64,000 nt of DNA, taken from NCBI GenBank assembly GCA_963556255.1, contig OY744606.1:73000252-73064251 (forward strand). Reading direction: 5' to 3'. Source of the DNA: Allolobophora icterica. Taxonomy: Eukaryota > Annelida > Clitellata > Crassiclitellata > Lumbricidae. Numbering within the stretch: the stretch's first letter is position 1; the number at the start of each line of letters is the position of its first letter. A program made the position numbers and the translations under genes. Below the pieces are notes generated by a model, which did no database searches, was not told where the DNA came from, and saw only the letters and a list, made by a program, of their open reading frames with translations. Of this stretch, positions 24,340 to 37,589 are shown one piece after another.

Positions 24340-25331
24340 TGAGGTGACGAGTCTCCCTGTTGACTTACTTAAAATACGTTTATTTAACGACGCCGTCATA
24401 TATCAAAGATGATTGACGTCATACACAATAACATATGTACAGGTACATAATATATCACGTTTGGGGTCCAAGACGGGTTAAGCTGACGGCCGGCTGCCAA
24501 CCAAGAAAACCCCCGTAGGGGAAAGTGGTGGTAGGATTTTCCCATGCACGGTCAGCGGAGTTGGGTTTTCTCCCCTCCCCCGTCTTGGTTACATTTGTGG
24601 GGCTTGTTATTTACATAGGATAGTTCTCAGCAATTTTTATTAGTATTGTTCCGTGTTTTATTTACACTAAAAGTTTATGTTCTTCAATCTTCTTCTTGGT
24701 TTTCTTCTTTGACTTCTTCTTTCCGGTGGGGGCAGGGGGACGCCTTCAGATCTTGCGACCGGAAACCTCCAGCCACTTGTAGATGGTGTTTAAGCAGCTG
24801 GTTTGACTGAGTACGGTGTGCAGATCGAAAGACCAGTTTTTCCGTGCGCACTCTCGGAGGAGCTGCTCTTGAAGTCCAGCCTGAGAAGGACACTCCAAGA
24901 GGAAATGACGCACGGTTTCCTGGGCGTCACCGCACTCGTCACAGTTTCCGGTTTCGTGGCGACCCCACAGCTTCAACTGCGCGTTGAGGCAACAGTGCCC
25001 CATCCGGAGTCTGGTGATGGTGACTTCCTTCCTCCGGTTTTGGTCGGTGTATCTGCGGACCAGGCTGACGTCTGGCTCGACGACCCCTGTAGTCGGAGCC
25101 GGTGTCTGAGGTGGTCCACTCTGTTTGCCACTTCCGGAGGAAGTGGTCGCGGTAGAGGTGTCGTGCTTCTGGGTACTCGAGCGGCATCGGGAGGTCCACG
25201 GCGGTGTTGTGAAGCGCCTGTTTGCACAGGGCATCCGCCGTCTCGTTGCCTGGGACGCCGAGATGACCGGGGATCCAAACGATCTTCGGTGGCGACTCTG
25301 CGTGTTGCCCGTAGTCATCTATGGCGTGCAT
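24340..25331 (-). mobile_element. LINE with RNase H domain (3' part), frame-broken
   Basis: The minus strand from 25331 reads KIVWIPGHLGVPGNETADAL, a classical RNase H C-terminal motif. A frameshift near 25100 leads into VTITRLRMGHCCLNAQLKLW then CDECGDAQETVRHFLLECPS, the C-terminal zinc-knuckle region of I/Tad-like LINEs with RNase H. The frame ends near 24746. 24340-24740 looks like its 3' UTR, including ACCCCCGTAGGGGAAAGTGG. 5'-truncated and inactive. Confidence 0.8.
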
Positions 25332-25539
25332 CAGGTCGACGAGATGATGTTGTCTTGTCCCGGACTGCTGTTTCTCCCTATTGAGGTGATGGGTCTCCCT
25401 TTATAGGTGGCGGATCTCATAATTTGGGTGGTGGGTCTCACAATGCAGGTGGTGGATCTCAAATCAGAGGTGCCGGATCTCAGATCCGGCGGGATCCGGC
25501 TGAATTTAACCACTGACATTTGCCCTAATGTCTCTTTAG

Positions 25540-26085
25540 GCCTGTATAATTTATTCCTATGTCCTCAGGACTGTTGCTAATTCAAAGAACCTCTTCCACT
25601 GAACTGCACCTCTCAACTGAGATTCTTAACAACTTCAAATAGGTATCATCTGCTGCTCCCTCTCCGACACTTCTCAACATGTTTTCATAGCTCAGATCTT
25701 TGTAGCTCCAGATTTTTGTAGCGCTCCTTTACACTTTCTCCAGTTGTCCTCTGTCATGTTCTGGACAGCGATTCCATTCCTTGATTCAATATTCCAACTG
25801 TCGCCTCACAACTGCATAACCTCTGTATTATATCTGTGTCTCTATAACTATTCTCCTTGATCATACATGAGGTTGAAGTAGCCTATTTTGCTGCTTCAGC
25901 ATACCGCCTCGAAGGTTATGCAAGCATGAACTCCGAAGTCCCATTCATTCTTAATTAATTTTTTTTATACTTTACCCTGCATTTCACGTAAATTCTTTGT
26001 GTTTCTGTTCCTCATACACATCCTAATAACAAAGGAAAATGCATTAATAAACTCAGTCTTAAGGATGTGAATGTGTATATTGCAG
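25540..26085 (+). other. 5' flank of gene 1: probable upstream intron
   Basis: From about 25770 it matches the 5' flank of gene 2 (39660-39992), both ending in the acceptor TATATTGCAG|G. The flank therefore probably holds the end of an intron and any first exon lies further upstream. No first exon or promoter is recognised in either copy. Confidence 0.55.
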
Positions 26086-29000
26086 GAGGGAAATGAAACG
26101 CGCTTATAATAATGAAGTAACACCACAGAAGAGACAAAAACTGCAAGAAAGCTATGAAGACGATTTGGCCTCCAGTCAAACGAATGACGAACACACAGCA
26201 AATGAGAAGCACACAGCATCTGATTCAGACTGCTTTACAGACATCGTGAACGTAAATAAATTGAGAAACCTAATTCATAATACGGATGAACCGGAAAAAG
26301 TTCTTGCGAAGTTGTTGAAACCTAGATTCGGATTTGTTGAACGCCTGAAACGCGGTTCCTACAGAACAGAGTTGACGGAACTGTTACTGGAAGTGATTGC
26401 CGTAGCTTGCAAATCTAAAGAGTCAGATCTCCTTACTAAGTTCCTAAATCACATTAATGGAAGCAAATTCCTTAGAGAAAATACTGCCCTGTACCTAAAC
26501 AGATACCTCACTGGGCAACAACCGATAAATATAGAAATTTTAAGTAGAATAACTGAAATACTTAGGCGTTTGGTGACTGTTTTTCCCAGCAGGTCGTTTG
26601 ATATTGTTACTCTACTATTTGCTCCGATTCACTATCTTCAGCAATCCACTTCAGCCGAAATTTCATTCGACGAATTGTACCAAGAACTGCATTGGGCAGC
26701 CAAGCATCGGCTTCTCGGAGTTCCAACACGAGATACCGAAGAAGAAGAAGAATTCCTTTCTGTTAATGAAGATGACTTTAAATGTATCAGCTTAGCACCT
26801 ACCTGTGAAGATATCAAAGGAAAAGGAGATCCGTATCTTCGCAAAAACAAAGTTTTTACACGATACACTAATGTAAACGACTACCTCGACGTTCAGTTTA
26901 GACTGCTAAGAGAGGATCTTATACGGCCGTTGAGAGAGGGACTGGCGGAACTTCTGGAAAGCAGAAAAGAAGGAACTGACAAGAAGAGAAAGAGTCTCAT
27001 GAAAGTCTACCAGAAAGTTCAGATCGTCTCTTGGCGTTGCTCACCAAACGGCATTATCTATAAGATACACTTTGATACGAGTCGCCTGAAAAGAGTGAGG
27101 TGGGGAGCCGGTAAAAGACTTGTCTTCGGTTCCATTGTCTGCTTATCAACCGATCAGTTCCAGACGATGTTGATTGGAACAATCGCTGAAAGAAACGTCA
27201 AAGACCTTTGCAATGGTATTGTATTTGTGAGTTTTCAAAACAAAAACAATCAGGTCACATCAATTCAATTCAATGGAGAGACACATCAGATTCTGTCTAA
27301 TGTAATTGATATTGGCGATCTGAAATTCAATTGTCACTACGAGATGATCGAAAGTCCAGCCTATTACGAACCGTATAAAAACGTACTCGGCGTCTTGCAG
27401 TACTTGGACGAGAAATCATTACCCTTTCAAGGGTATTTACTGAATCACGGACACGACCATGTTCCTCCGCCAAAATACATAACTAGCACTTCTATGTTCG
27501 ATTTTTCATGCGCAATTAAGCGTGTCGACAATAAATTTATTGAGAAAGAAGACGAATTACTATTGAAGGAAAAACATGTTCTCATTCTGAAGCCAAGCTC
27601 TTGGCCTAGTGCAGAGCAGCTTGGCTTAGACGACTCTCAATATGGTGCCCTGAAAGCAGCACTGACAAAAGAATTTTCCGTCATCCAAGGTCCCCCTGGA
27701 ACAGGAAAAACGTTCATCGGGGTGCTTATCGTACAGTTGCTGTTGGCTAACATATATAGGCCGGTTGGCTATTTTAGGAATCCATTTGCAAACCCGGAAG
27801 GACCGATTTTGATTGTATGTTATACAAATCATGCCCTTGATCAATTCTTGGAGGAAATCATCAAACGTCATCCAGACAAAGTAAATAACAATCAGATCGT
27901 AAGAATTGGCAGCAGATGTTCGTCTGAAAATGAAAGCCTCAAGCGGTGTATGCTTTCTGAAATCATGCGTCGATCGAATCGATTTAATCTGCGATTAGAA
28001 ATACGTTGGACAAGGGGCAGAATACGTTATATTGAAGATAACCTCACGTGCTCAGCAGCATTCGTAGAGCTTACACGAGAAGAACTTTTACATGAAGACG
28101 TCTTGATGGATTTCATGTCTCACGGACAGTTTGAAATGCTTACTCGAGCCAAGGGATGGGAGCCTTCGGTTCTTTTGCGATGGCTATACGACAGAAGTGG
28201 AAATGCTTGGCAGTCACATGTGTTACGTGACGATGCAGAAGACGTGCGTATTCAAGAGGATGCTGACTGCTATGAGGATCAATGGGATGAACAGTTTGGG
28301 AGGCAAAGCGATTTCGATAATACAAAGCCGACTACTGATTTTAGAGATTGTAAGGAAAAAATGCGGAAACAGGCATTTCTTAACTTATCACAGGACGACA
28401 CATATTTCAAATCATGGCAATCTTTGCGCAAAATACATCAACGGTTTCCCGAGAAGGAGCCATTTTATGAAGCCAATGTCTGGAATTTAAGTCTTTCCAA
28501 CAGATGGCGTTTGTACAACTACTGGATTTCGCTCTGCGTCGATGACAAACTGATGAAAATGGAAACATTTCAACGGGATTATTCACGTGAAAAGACACAG
28601 CTAGACACCTCACTGAACGATGAACACTGCGACATTTTAGCTAGAGCAGAAATCGTTGCAATGACCACAACTGTAGCTGCTAAAAACAACAAACTACTTA
28701 AGACAGTAAAACCAAAGATTGTGATTGTTGAAGAGGCGGCGGAAGTGCTAGAAGCCCACATCGTTGCCAGTTTAACCGAGGACTGTCAGCAATTGATCTT
28801 AATCGGTGATCATCAGCAACTGAGACCAAAGCCAGCTGACGACCGCCTGGCAAAGCACTACTGGCTACATGTATCGCTGTTTGAAAGAATGTTGCTAAAT
28901 AGAATGAACTGCGAATGTCTAGCAATCCAACACAGAATGAGACCCGAAATATCGAAACTTCTTGTTCCACACATATACAGGTCATTACTTGACCACAGTA

Positions 29001-32000
29001 ATGTTCACGAGTACGAAAATATAGCTGGAGTTATGGGAAACCTGTTCTTCCTAAATCATAGCTTTGAAGAAAGCAGTGTAGACGATATGAGTAGCCATTC
29101 AAATGAACATGAAGCTTCATTTCTTGCGGATTTCTGCAAGTATCTGCTAAACATTGGCTATTCTTCTGACAAAATCACTGTTCTGACCCTATACACCGGT
29201 CAGCTCTTTCTCCTGAGAAAATACTTTCCAAAGAAGGACTTCGAAGGCGTTCGAATTACTCCAGTGGACAACTTCCAAGGAGAAGAAAACGACATAATCT
29301 TGTTATCTTTAGTTCGCAGCAACAAGAAGAACAACATAGGTTTTCTGAGCATACCGAACCGTGTGTGCGTTGCACTTTCTCGGGCACGTAAAGGTCTGTA
29401 TATTATTGGAAATGGAGACGTTCTTCGTGATTCCAGCCCTCTCTGGCGAGATATCTTGAAAACATTGAAAAACGAAGGAAAACTGGTTGACAAGCTGCCT
29501 CTTGGATGCCGCAAACACCCAGATAATGTCTTTTATGTAGCATCCGCTGCGGACTTTAGCAACGTTCCTGCGTATGGCTGCAAATATCCATGCGAATATC
29601 GTTTGGATTGCGGACACGTTTGCGAGAGGAATTGTCACCCGTTTGATCAAAAGCACAAAAAATACAAGTGCATGAAAGCATGTGTGAGAAACCCAAAGCA
29701 CTGTCCGTACGGTCATAAGTGTCCAAAGCGTTGTCACGAATACTGCGGTGGGTGTAAAGTTCTTGTCAAAAGAATGCTATCAGTTTGTCAGCACGAAGCA
29801 ATGATGCCTTGCTACATGAACGAAGGCGAATTCTTGTGTGAAGAAAGATGTAAAAAGGTATGCGAAGCAGGGCATCAATGCAGGAAACTGTGCTGGATGT
29901 ATTGCGGATTCTGCGTTGAGACAGTCACAAGAATACTTATGACCTGTCAACACGAGGCCACTATGCCCTGCTACATGAATGAAAGCGAATTCGAATGTGA
30001 AGAAAGATGCAAACAATTATGCAGAGCAGGTCACCAATGCCAGAAAATGTGCTGTGAGTATTGTGGAGACTGCACTGAACCTGTCACAAGAATAGTGACA
30101 CTTTGTCAACATGAAGCCACGATGCCGTGCCATATGAACGAAGAAATGTACCTGCAACGTAATAGCTGCCGTGTGCAGGTCGAAAGAGTTTTGACAAGGT
30201 GTGGTCATCTTGCTCGTATGGCTTGTAATCATTCAGAATTCAACTACCCGTGTCCAGAAGCTTGTAAGAAATCGTGTTCAGCTGGTCACGCATGTCAGAA
30301 AAAGTGTCGCGAAATCTGTGGAAAATGTGAAGTGAAGGTGGAGAAGGTTTTGCTCGTATGGCTTGTAATCATTCAGAATTCAACTACCCGTGTCCAGAAG
30401 CTTGTAAGAAATCGTGTTCAGCTGGTCACGCATGTCAGAAAAAGTGTCGCGAAATCTGTGGAAAATGTGAAGTGAAGGTGGAGAAGGTTTTGCCTCGTTG
30501 TCAGCATAGAGTGAGTCTACCCTGCCATCAATCTGAAGAAACCTATGCCTGCAAGAACAAGTGCAGGAAGACATGTCCAGAAGGACATCCTTGCCCGAAG
30601 CTATGTCACGAACCGTGCGGCGATTGTAATATCCCAGTCCTAAGAACGTTACCCTTATGTGAACACGAGGCCGAGGTTGCCTGCCACGTGGTTTTGTCTG
30701 AGTACATTTGTATGGAACCTTGCAGAAGACTTTGCCCCTTTGGTCATAAGTGCCCTAAAATATGTGGAGTCAGTTGTGGAGATTGTCAGGTTAGAGTGAC
30801 AAAAGTGCTACCGAGATGCAAGCATTCAAACAAAGTAGAGTGTCACCAATCGCCAGACGATGTGATATGCCTGTTGCCTTGCAAGAAATCCTTGCCATGT
30901 GGTCACAAGTGCCAAGAAATCTGTGACGAACCAGAATGCACGGTTTTCTGTAAAACGAAAGTTGAAAAGTTGCTTCCTTGCGGGCATAATGTGACAATGG
31001 AGTGTTTCGAAGACCCAGAAACGTACCAGTGTCGAAAGAAAATCGAGGTTACTACTTGCACGTATGGACACAAAAAGATGGTTGAGTGCTGTAATAGTGT
31101 AACAGACTTTTCTCAGTGCCAAACACTTGTTACGAAGACTTGCAGTACTAAGCTGCACAAATTCACAGTTTTGTGTAGTCTACAAAACAGTATCCAGTAC
31201 AATCACGGCTGTCAGAAGAAATGCAATGTCAAGCTGAAGTGTGGCCATCGTTGCGGAAACATATGTCAGCAATGCGTTGCGGATGCAAGACATTCAGACT
31301 GCACTCACGTATGCAACAAGTACTATCCACTTTGTTCACACAAATGCCTCCGTGACTGCGGAGATTTCTGCGGCACATGCTATGACATGTGGGAGATCAA
31401 GTGCCATCATCGTTCATTGATGCAGGGATGCAATACTTCCTATGAACCATGTGATAAGCCATGTCGTTGGACCTGCTCGCACCAGAGCTGCAAAGTAATG
31501 TGCAGTCATCCATGCGATCGACGTCCGTGTAATGAACCGTGTCATAACAAACTCAGGAAATGTGGACATGACTGTATCGGATTGTGCGGTGAAGTGTGTC
31601 CAAAAATATGTCGACTTTGTGACAATAAAAAGCTGAAGGAAATGACTGAAGAATTCAGCGTCAAGATTACAGAAGAAAGCAGGTTTCTTATTTTGAAGCC
31701 ATGTGACCATATCGTTGAGAAAACTTATATGGACTCCTGGGTCAAAAGACACATGAAAATGTTACCTCCATACAAGCTCAACGGTTCATTGTTCCTGAAG
31801 TGTCCCGTTTGTACCTCAAAAGTAAGTTATTGTCCACGGTACAACCGAGAAATGAAAACTTACGAACTCCACATAAATATGGCAAAAGCAAGAATAACGG
31901 AGAGCAAAAGCCTTGCCGAGCTGGCTTATAAATATACAGAATTCAATCGTTTCCATGTAGATATACCGAAGGACATCACGAAACATCGGATAAACTTGGG

Positions 32001-32458
32001 AACCTTCTGCCTTTTGTGCGAAACTCGAGCACTCCTGGATTCCCTGGGAAAAAATGACCGCCTCAGTCTGCTTTCAGACGAAATTGCAAAGGAAATGCGT
32101 TTAAATGTTCTTTCCATAGACGGAGACCAGATTACAGTAGCTACTGGCGTAATCAGAGCGTATAGGATGTATTTAGAAATGCAGGTCTGTCGTCTAAAGA
32201 GGTGCACAAGAGGACCTAAACTTAGAATCATTGAAAGCTGTGAAGATATTTTCAAGTCATTGTCTTCTATCGCCGCCGAAGAAGGTGATTTTCAGAAAAT
32301 GTGGAATGCCATAGAAAAGGTTAACAGTCGATTGTCTACAAAACTGGACAGACGCGAAAGAAAAGACGACATTGAAGATTACATTCAACACATGAATCAA
32401 TTTTATGACTTGGAACTGAATGCCAGCTTCGACTCTCAGTGGTTTTGCTGTACAAACG
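26086..32458 (+). CDS. ZNFX1-like: ZNFX1-like helicase gene 1, large exon (frame broken by 140-bp duplication)
   Basis: Encodes an NFX1-type zinc-finger RNA helicase of the ZNFX1 family (cytoplasmic RNA-binding; antiviral in vertebrates, small-RNA inheritance in C. elegans). First possible Met at 26093, but the acceptor at 26084-26085 and the matching flank of gene 2 point to an upstream exon. Numbering from that Met: helical N-terminal region about 45-165; conserved GKGDPYLRKNKV about 245; Walker A GPPGTGKT at 533; motif II VIVEEAAEVLE about 877; LIGDHQQLRPKP about 903; QHRMRPEI; VDNFQGEENDI about 1057; ALSRARKGLY about 1093; NF-X1 cysteine-rich array about 1160-1800, including 53-residue repeats of 159-bp period from 29786. 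An exact 140-bp tandem duplication (30210-30493) shifts the frame, so translation as given stops at 30475. With one unit discounted the exon is open to the GT donor at 32459 and the gene would encode about 2,469 residues. Confidence 0.9.
30210..30493 (+). repeat. Exact 140-bp tandem duplication inside the zinc-finger array
   Basis: 30210-30353 and 30350-30493 are identical, overlapping by the 4-base TTGC found at both junctions. 140 is not a multiple of 3, so the duplication puts the downstream half of the array in another frame. The flanking frames become continuous when only one unit is counted. No substitutions separate the copies. Confidence 0.97.
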
Positions 32459-33021
32459 GTAAGAAACGCGTAAAACTACTCACGATTGTCATATATATAT
32501 GTATGTTTCATGTACTGTATGTGCATGTATGTTTGTATGTGCGTATGCATGGACGTATTTATGGAAATATGCCTATGCATGTATATAGGCATGTATAGAT
32601 CTATGTATGTGTGTGTATGTATGCTTGCATGTATTTTTGCATGTTTGTACTTGTGCATGTATGTATGCATATATGGCTTTATACAGCGCCATTTGGGAGC
32701 CTAGCAAATGCTCTGCAAAAGCATGGCACCTAAGCGATCTAAAAGGGTGCGGTTCATTAAGTCTCCGCTATCGTCGTCACGTCATTGTTATGCCTTAATT
32801 TTTTAATAACGAACACGTTAAACACCAACAGGTATGTGAAATATCGAATAACAACATATTAAACTAATAGGCCTTATTTCTTATATCTCCATATATACAG
32901 ATAGCCATGATGTAGCGTCTTTGAGATATTCGTGGAATGGCGCTATGTAAATTCACAAATAAATAGGCTACGTGCATAAACTATAATCATGAATGATCTG
33001 CTTTTCTAATTTTTAAAATAG
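32459..33021 (+). other. Intron of gene 1
   Basis: Donor ACG|GTAAGA at 32459, acceptor TTAAAATAG at 33021, phase 1. It contains a TATG-rich microsatellite (about 32500-32670), a retroelement-like GCGCTATGTAAATT end at 32940, and from 32964 a stretch shared with the region before the orphan exon (16775-16832). Confidence 0.85.
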
Positions 33022-34205
33022 GGCATGTCTATTCTCGCGAGGAAGGTATTAAACAAGACCAGATTGACTCTACCTGTCCCTCTTGTAATCCTGTGCACAA
33101 ACGACTTCTAAAAATACTGCAAGCGAATCGTCCTAAAGCCAGCATCGCTAACAGTAAAGACATTTTAGCGAATGAACATTGTCATGGTGAGTCAAAGAAA
33201 ATGACTGGAACCAAACTGGAGTCAAACGCAACGACAACCAGGAGCTCGGGTGAATTAACAATTGGTCAGGTACCCTTAAAGGAAGAAGCGGACATAACTA
33301 ATAAAAGGAGCACGATTAGTTCAGCATCAACAAAAACAACAAAAGGACTTGCAGCAGAACCAACCGCAACGAAAACAACAGCAAACGTAGCCACCGCAGC
33401 ACCAACTAAAATAGGAGCACATGCAAAAGCAACTGCAGCAAACGTGACATCAAGATTACCAGCAACAACGAAAGATGACCAGGGCAGAAGTCAAGATAAA
33501 AGCAGCACGGCTCGCTTGAACCACGCAGAGGGATCAGCGAGTTCGAAGAAGACTCAATCTGAACAAGTCAAAGACTTATTTACAGGTAAGCGACCTCCAG
33601 AGGCGAACAACATATGGAGTAGACGACAAATACCAGACTCTGAATCTGGTTCAAGGAAACGACGAAGGCCGGATTCGCCTACAGATGGAAACACCCGTGT
33701 ACATTGGGATGAACCTGGGACAGTGACATCACTGGATCACGATCGTGGATATGCATTCGAGGAAGAACTGAGAGAATACAAACGACTAAAGTCCAATGAA
33801 AGCGATCATCGCCCGTCATATGAAGAAAGATCTAGACAGCGAACAGATAGAAGAACACCAGATGAAGAAAGATACCCAGAACCACAAAAACGAAACGTAG
33901 AAGGTCTCCGCAGATACCATCGTGCAGGTGATCGATCCGAACCTGTCTATTCCAATACACACGGAATCAAGCGAACCAGCTTGAGCTTCGATCGACAAGT
34001 TGCTGAACGCAGAATCAGCTCCGAATACGATACACCATTGTCAGAGTATTACAGCCCTGATTTTAATCCGTTTAGACTGGACAGGAGAACGTCCGGCTTC
34101 AACCCTTCGATGACGAGCGTCGGATATAGGCCTACACCACCGCAGTTAATTCGTCGCGTGATCAATTTGTCGAATGACAATGTGACGCTCAAGCGTTACT
34201 TTTAA
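33022..34205 (+). CDS. ZNFX1-like: ZNFX1-like gene 1, terminal exon: RZ finger end and disordered tail
   Basis: Continues gene 1 in phase: the last base of the large exon plus GG makes Gly, giving W-F-C-C-T-N-G-H-V-Y ... C-P-S-C across the junction, an RZ-type zinc finger (W..C..GH.Y...C..C) as at the C-terminus of ZNFX1. After the finger come about 360 residues of low-complexity sequence: Thr/Ala/Lys-rich (one unit of the repeat expanded in the orphan exon), then Arg/Asp/Ser-rich (SGSRKRRRPDSPTDG, YEERSRQRTDRRTPDEERY), ending NVTLKRYF. As I recall, vertebrate ZNFX1 ends close to the RZ finger, so the tail is an extension. An internal ACAG|GTAAGC at about 33583 could be a cryptic donor, but the frame stays open through it. 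AATAAA follows at 34502. Confidence 0.85.
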
Positions 34206-34501
34206 TTTTTTTAATTTTAGTTTTCTCTTTGCATGCTATCTATGTCGTGTACCAGCAGATAGATTCAAATTTATTTTCTGTTCAATTTACCCGCGCTTAC
34301 AGACTCGACTTCAAACAAATATGGGCGTGACAATTTTTGTAGTTTTTTTAAATCGAATTGCGTGATTAGGCCTACCATATTATTTATACTTTTCAAAATT
34401 ATTATACTCTTGTTCCATTAGGCTTTTCTGTAATCCGTAAGCACAAAACTCTTGTAATTATGAGGTGAAATTGGATTAACAATATAATTATAAAGTTTTG
34501 C

Positions 34502-34507
34502 AATAAA
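34502..34507 (+). terminator. Poly(A) signal of gene 1
   Basis: AATAAA in GCAATAAACAGAG, 297 bases after the stop, conserved in the orphan copy. Confidence 0.65.
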
Positions 34508-35429
34508 CAGAGTTTCATTGTAATAATATTTAAGTTTTAAATATTCACAACGCACGAAAATGCGCATTTCCTGTAGACATATATAGGCTTATCTACAAAC
34601 TGCATAGGCAATAGGCCTACATTTCATGAAAACACGTGTAACTATGCGAACTGTTATTAATACGAACAGTTATGATCATGTCATGTTTTTCAAGTTTGCA
34701 GCTGACTACTATAACTTTTCTTTCTTTGCTTTCTAGCTTTATAGTGAATAAACGAAAATAACAATCCTTAAAATTATCTTATGAATTCTAACACTAGTGC
34801 GTAGGCTACTGTTGAATACGAATTAAATGAAAAATGATCCGGAATGACCTTGCTTCCAAATACTTACGACGAATTCATTCCGATAAAGGGATAATCAAGA
34901 GAAATTGACTAACTACTGTACTTTCTTTTCCTCTTCTCTGCTAGTGTATGCGATTTGTGCCCATGCAGCCAGTTCCAAGAGTCATCATCAGCTAGACGAA
35001 GAGCAACGTACAGTCCGCCACTGAAATGAGTTTGAGGATAGACAGCGCAATGTGACGCTTTAGGTGTTTGGAGTTTATTATTACGAATACAATTGTGCGC
35101 TATAGCCTACATTGTGCCACAGCTGCAAGAAAGATCAGCGGCTTATATCTCCATTTCAGTTCAATTCAATTGACAGGCTTTATTATTGATCACCCACATG
35201 CAAGTTCAGGTTACAATTTGTTACATTAGTTCATGGGTGTCAACGGGTAAATTCAAAAGGAACAATATTATTCCGCTGGCATAGATCGCCCGGCCTTTCT
35301 GATTTCTATTTCCATAAACTGACCATCAGACCATGAATCGAAACTAGTAAAGAAATGTGCCAGGGTGCAGAAATGTTGAAGGTAATGCCTTCGCAGTGGT
35401 GCATACAGATTTATGAATTATACAGATAT

Positions 35430-35650
<221 letters not shown>

Positions 35651-37311
35651 ATTCATTGTGTTACACACACAGTGAGTTATACCATTGCAGTGAGTGATAC
35701 CATAAAATACCCCTTTAACAGGGTGAGAATTGTCAGAGGGTTGGGGTTCAACTTCAACCACACCCTTGTCTTTCTTAGGACCCCCAGTTAAGACTTCATC
35801 GCACACTCCAGAGGGTCGTTAACTGCCTCCCAGTTGTGCTAGTGTGATTATATTGTGCATATATTTTAGCATTTCTTTCACAATTCACTATGTGGCTTAC
35901 CAATAAAATAATGCTCTGGTTTATTGTGAGATTTGTGACCATGTGAATTGTATAGTAAAACATGTGGTTATATCATCACTTTAAGGAGTTTAAGCTTTCT
36001 ATTGCGATTTTTTAAATTTTCTTAGTTTTCAAAACACGGATAAAATATTCAACTCCACGTGGATCAAAGTCAAACTCATCAAAGTCTGACCTCCCCCCCT
36101 CCAGTTTTTTTCTACAGTTTTAAAATGGTGTACAATTACTACAGTAGGCAGGGAAATCAACTCAGTGGACGATGAATTCCATAGAGTTGGACCGCGAACC
36201 AAAACAGAAAACTGCCTTATATTTTTTATTGTGCGAGCGTATAGGCCCTACACATGTAACATTTCACTAGATTATATGCTCAGATAATAACTATCTGATC
36301 GTTCTTTGATTCTGCTCGAATACGAGTATGCATACTCTTAAACTCTCTTGATTTTGCTCCAAGGAATTGTTTGGCGTATAGTCTGCAAGTTATAAGCCTG
36401 GACTAAGCTATAAAGCAAGAGAAAAATGGCGTCGTTGTATTCCTGGTCCTGCCTAACTGCAGCGAATTGAAGAAGATTCTACAGAATAGTGATTGTCTTG
36501 GTCTACTGGTCGCCGTTGAAATGCTAGTCGCTTAGCTCAACGCTGAACACGAGCGTTTCAGAGATAGTCCTACTCTTATAGCCATGCCGTGGGACGTGTT
36601 ACGCCCTAGGCAGATTAACGACAGAAAAAGATCAATGGTCCTTTTCTGCTGGATGACTAAGCGTTCTGTCCAGAAATCGAAACCAAAACTGAAATATTAC
36701 CCTAAAAGTTAAATTTAGACATCCGCTCACACGACGTAATGTGCACAAGCATGCTGTTGTATCTGGCTGAAGCAGAGTTATAATGCGATTGTAACGCGAT
36801 CGTAAAGGGACGTTCATTTGTTTACCAGTTGTTTTCTCGCTACGATCTCTTGTGGCCCTGCCAATCAGTATCATTCTGGCGATACTAAGCAATACGTTAG
36901 CAGTTTAGCCACTCGATGGTGTATATGAAGTGCTATGTTCAATTGTATACTCAGAGAACATTGATGCTAGTCTTCGTGCGCTATTTTTGTACAACAACCA
37001 TTTCAGAAGCGCGTGAATCGTTACGACTGGAACATTGAGCCAACAGCTTCCTGAAGTTATTGATTTTGTATTGAACAGTGTAAGCTTAGCGAGATTTCAA
37101 GACGTTTATGCAATAATTACGGCAGGTCTCAGCGAGAAAAGTTTGGGAATGTTACGTTAGAAAGTTTTCGTCGTGGGCTGTTTTGGAAAGGAACGATATG
37201 TCGCTTCAAAGGTAGGTCGTATTTGCAGAACTAGACTGTTTGAATGGCAGAGTATGACGCATTGTGGGCCTGGGCTCTGTATGGGTAGGTGTGCGTAGGT
37301 GTATGTTTAGG

Positions 37312-37545
<234 letters not shown>

Positions 37546-37589
37546 TGCGTGGTCCGGGAACCTGCCATTCGTGACTTTTCTAGGCATCT

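Noticed and set aside
24803..25384. Plus-strand frame of 193 codons
   Set aside because: Antisense of the RNase H LINE, which has recognisable motifs on the minus strand.
33093..34205. Separate gene beginning at 33093
   Set aside because: The codon there is GTG within an exon that continues upstream to the acceptor at 33021.
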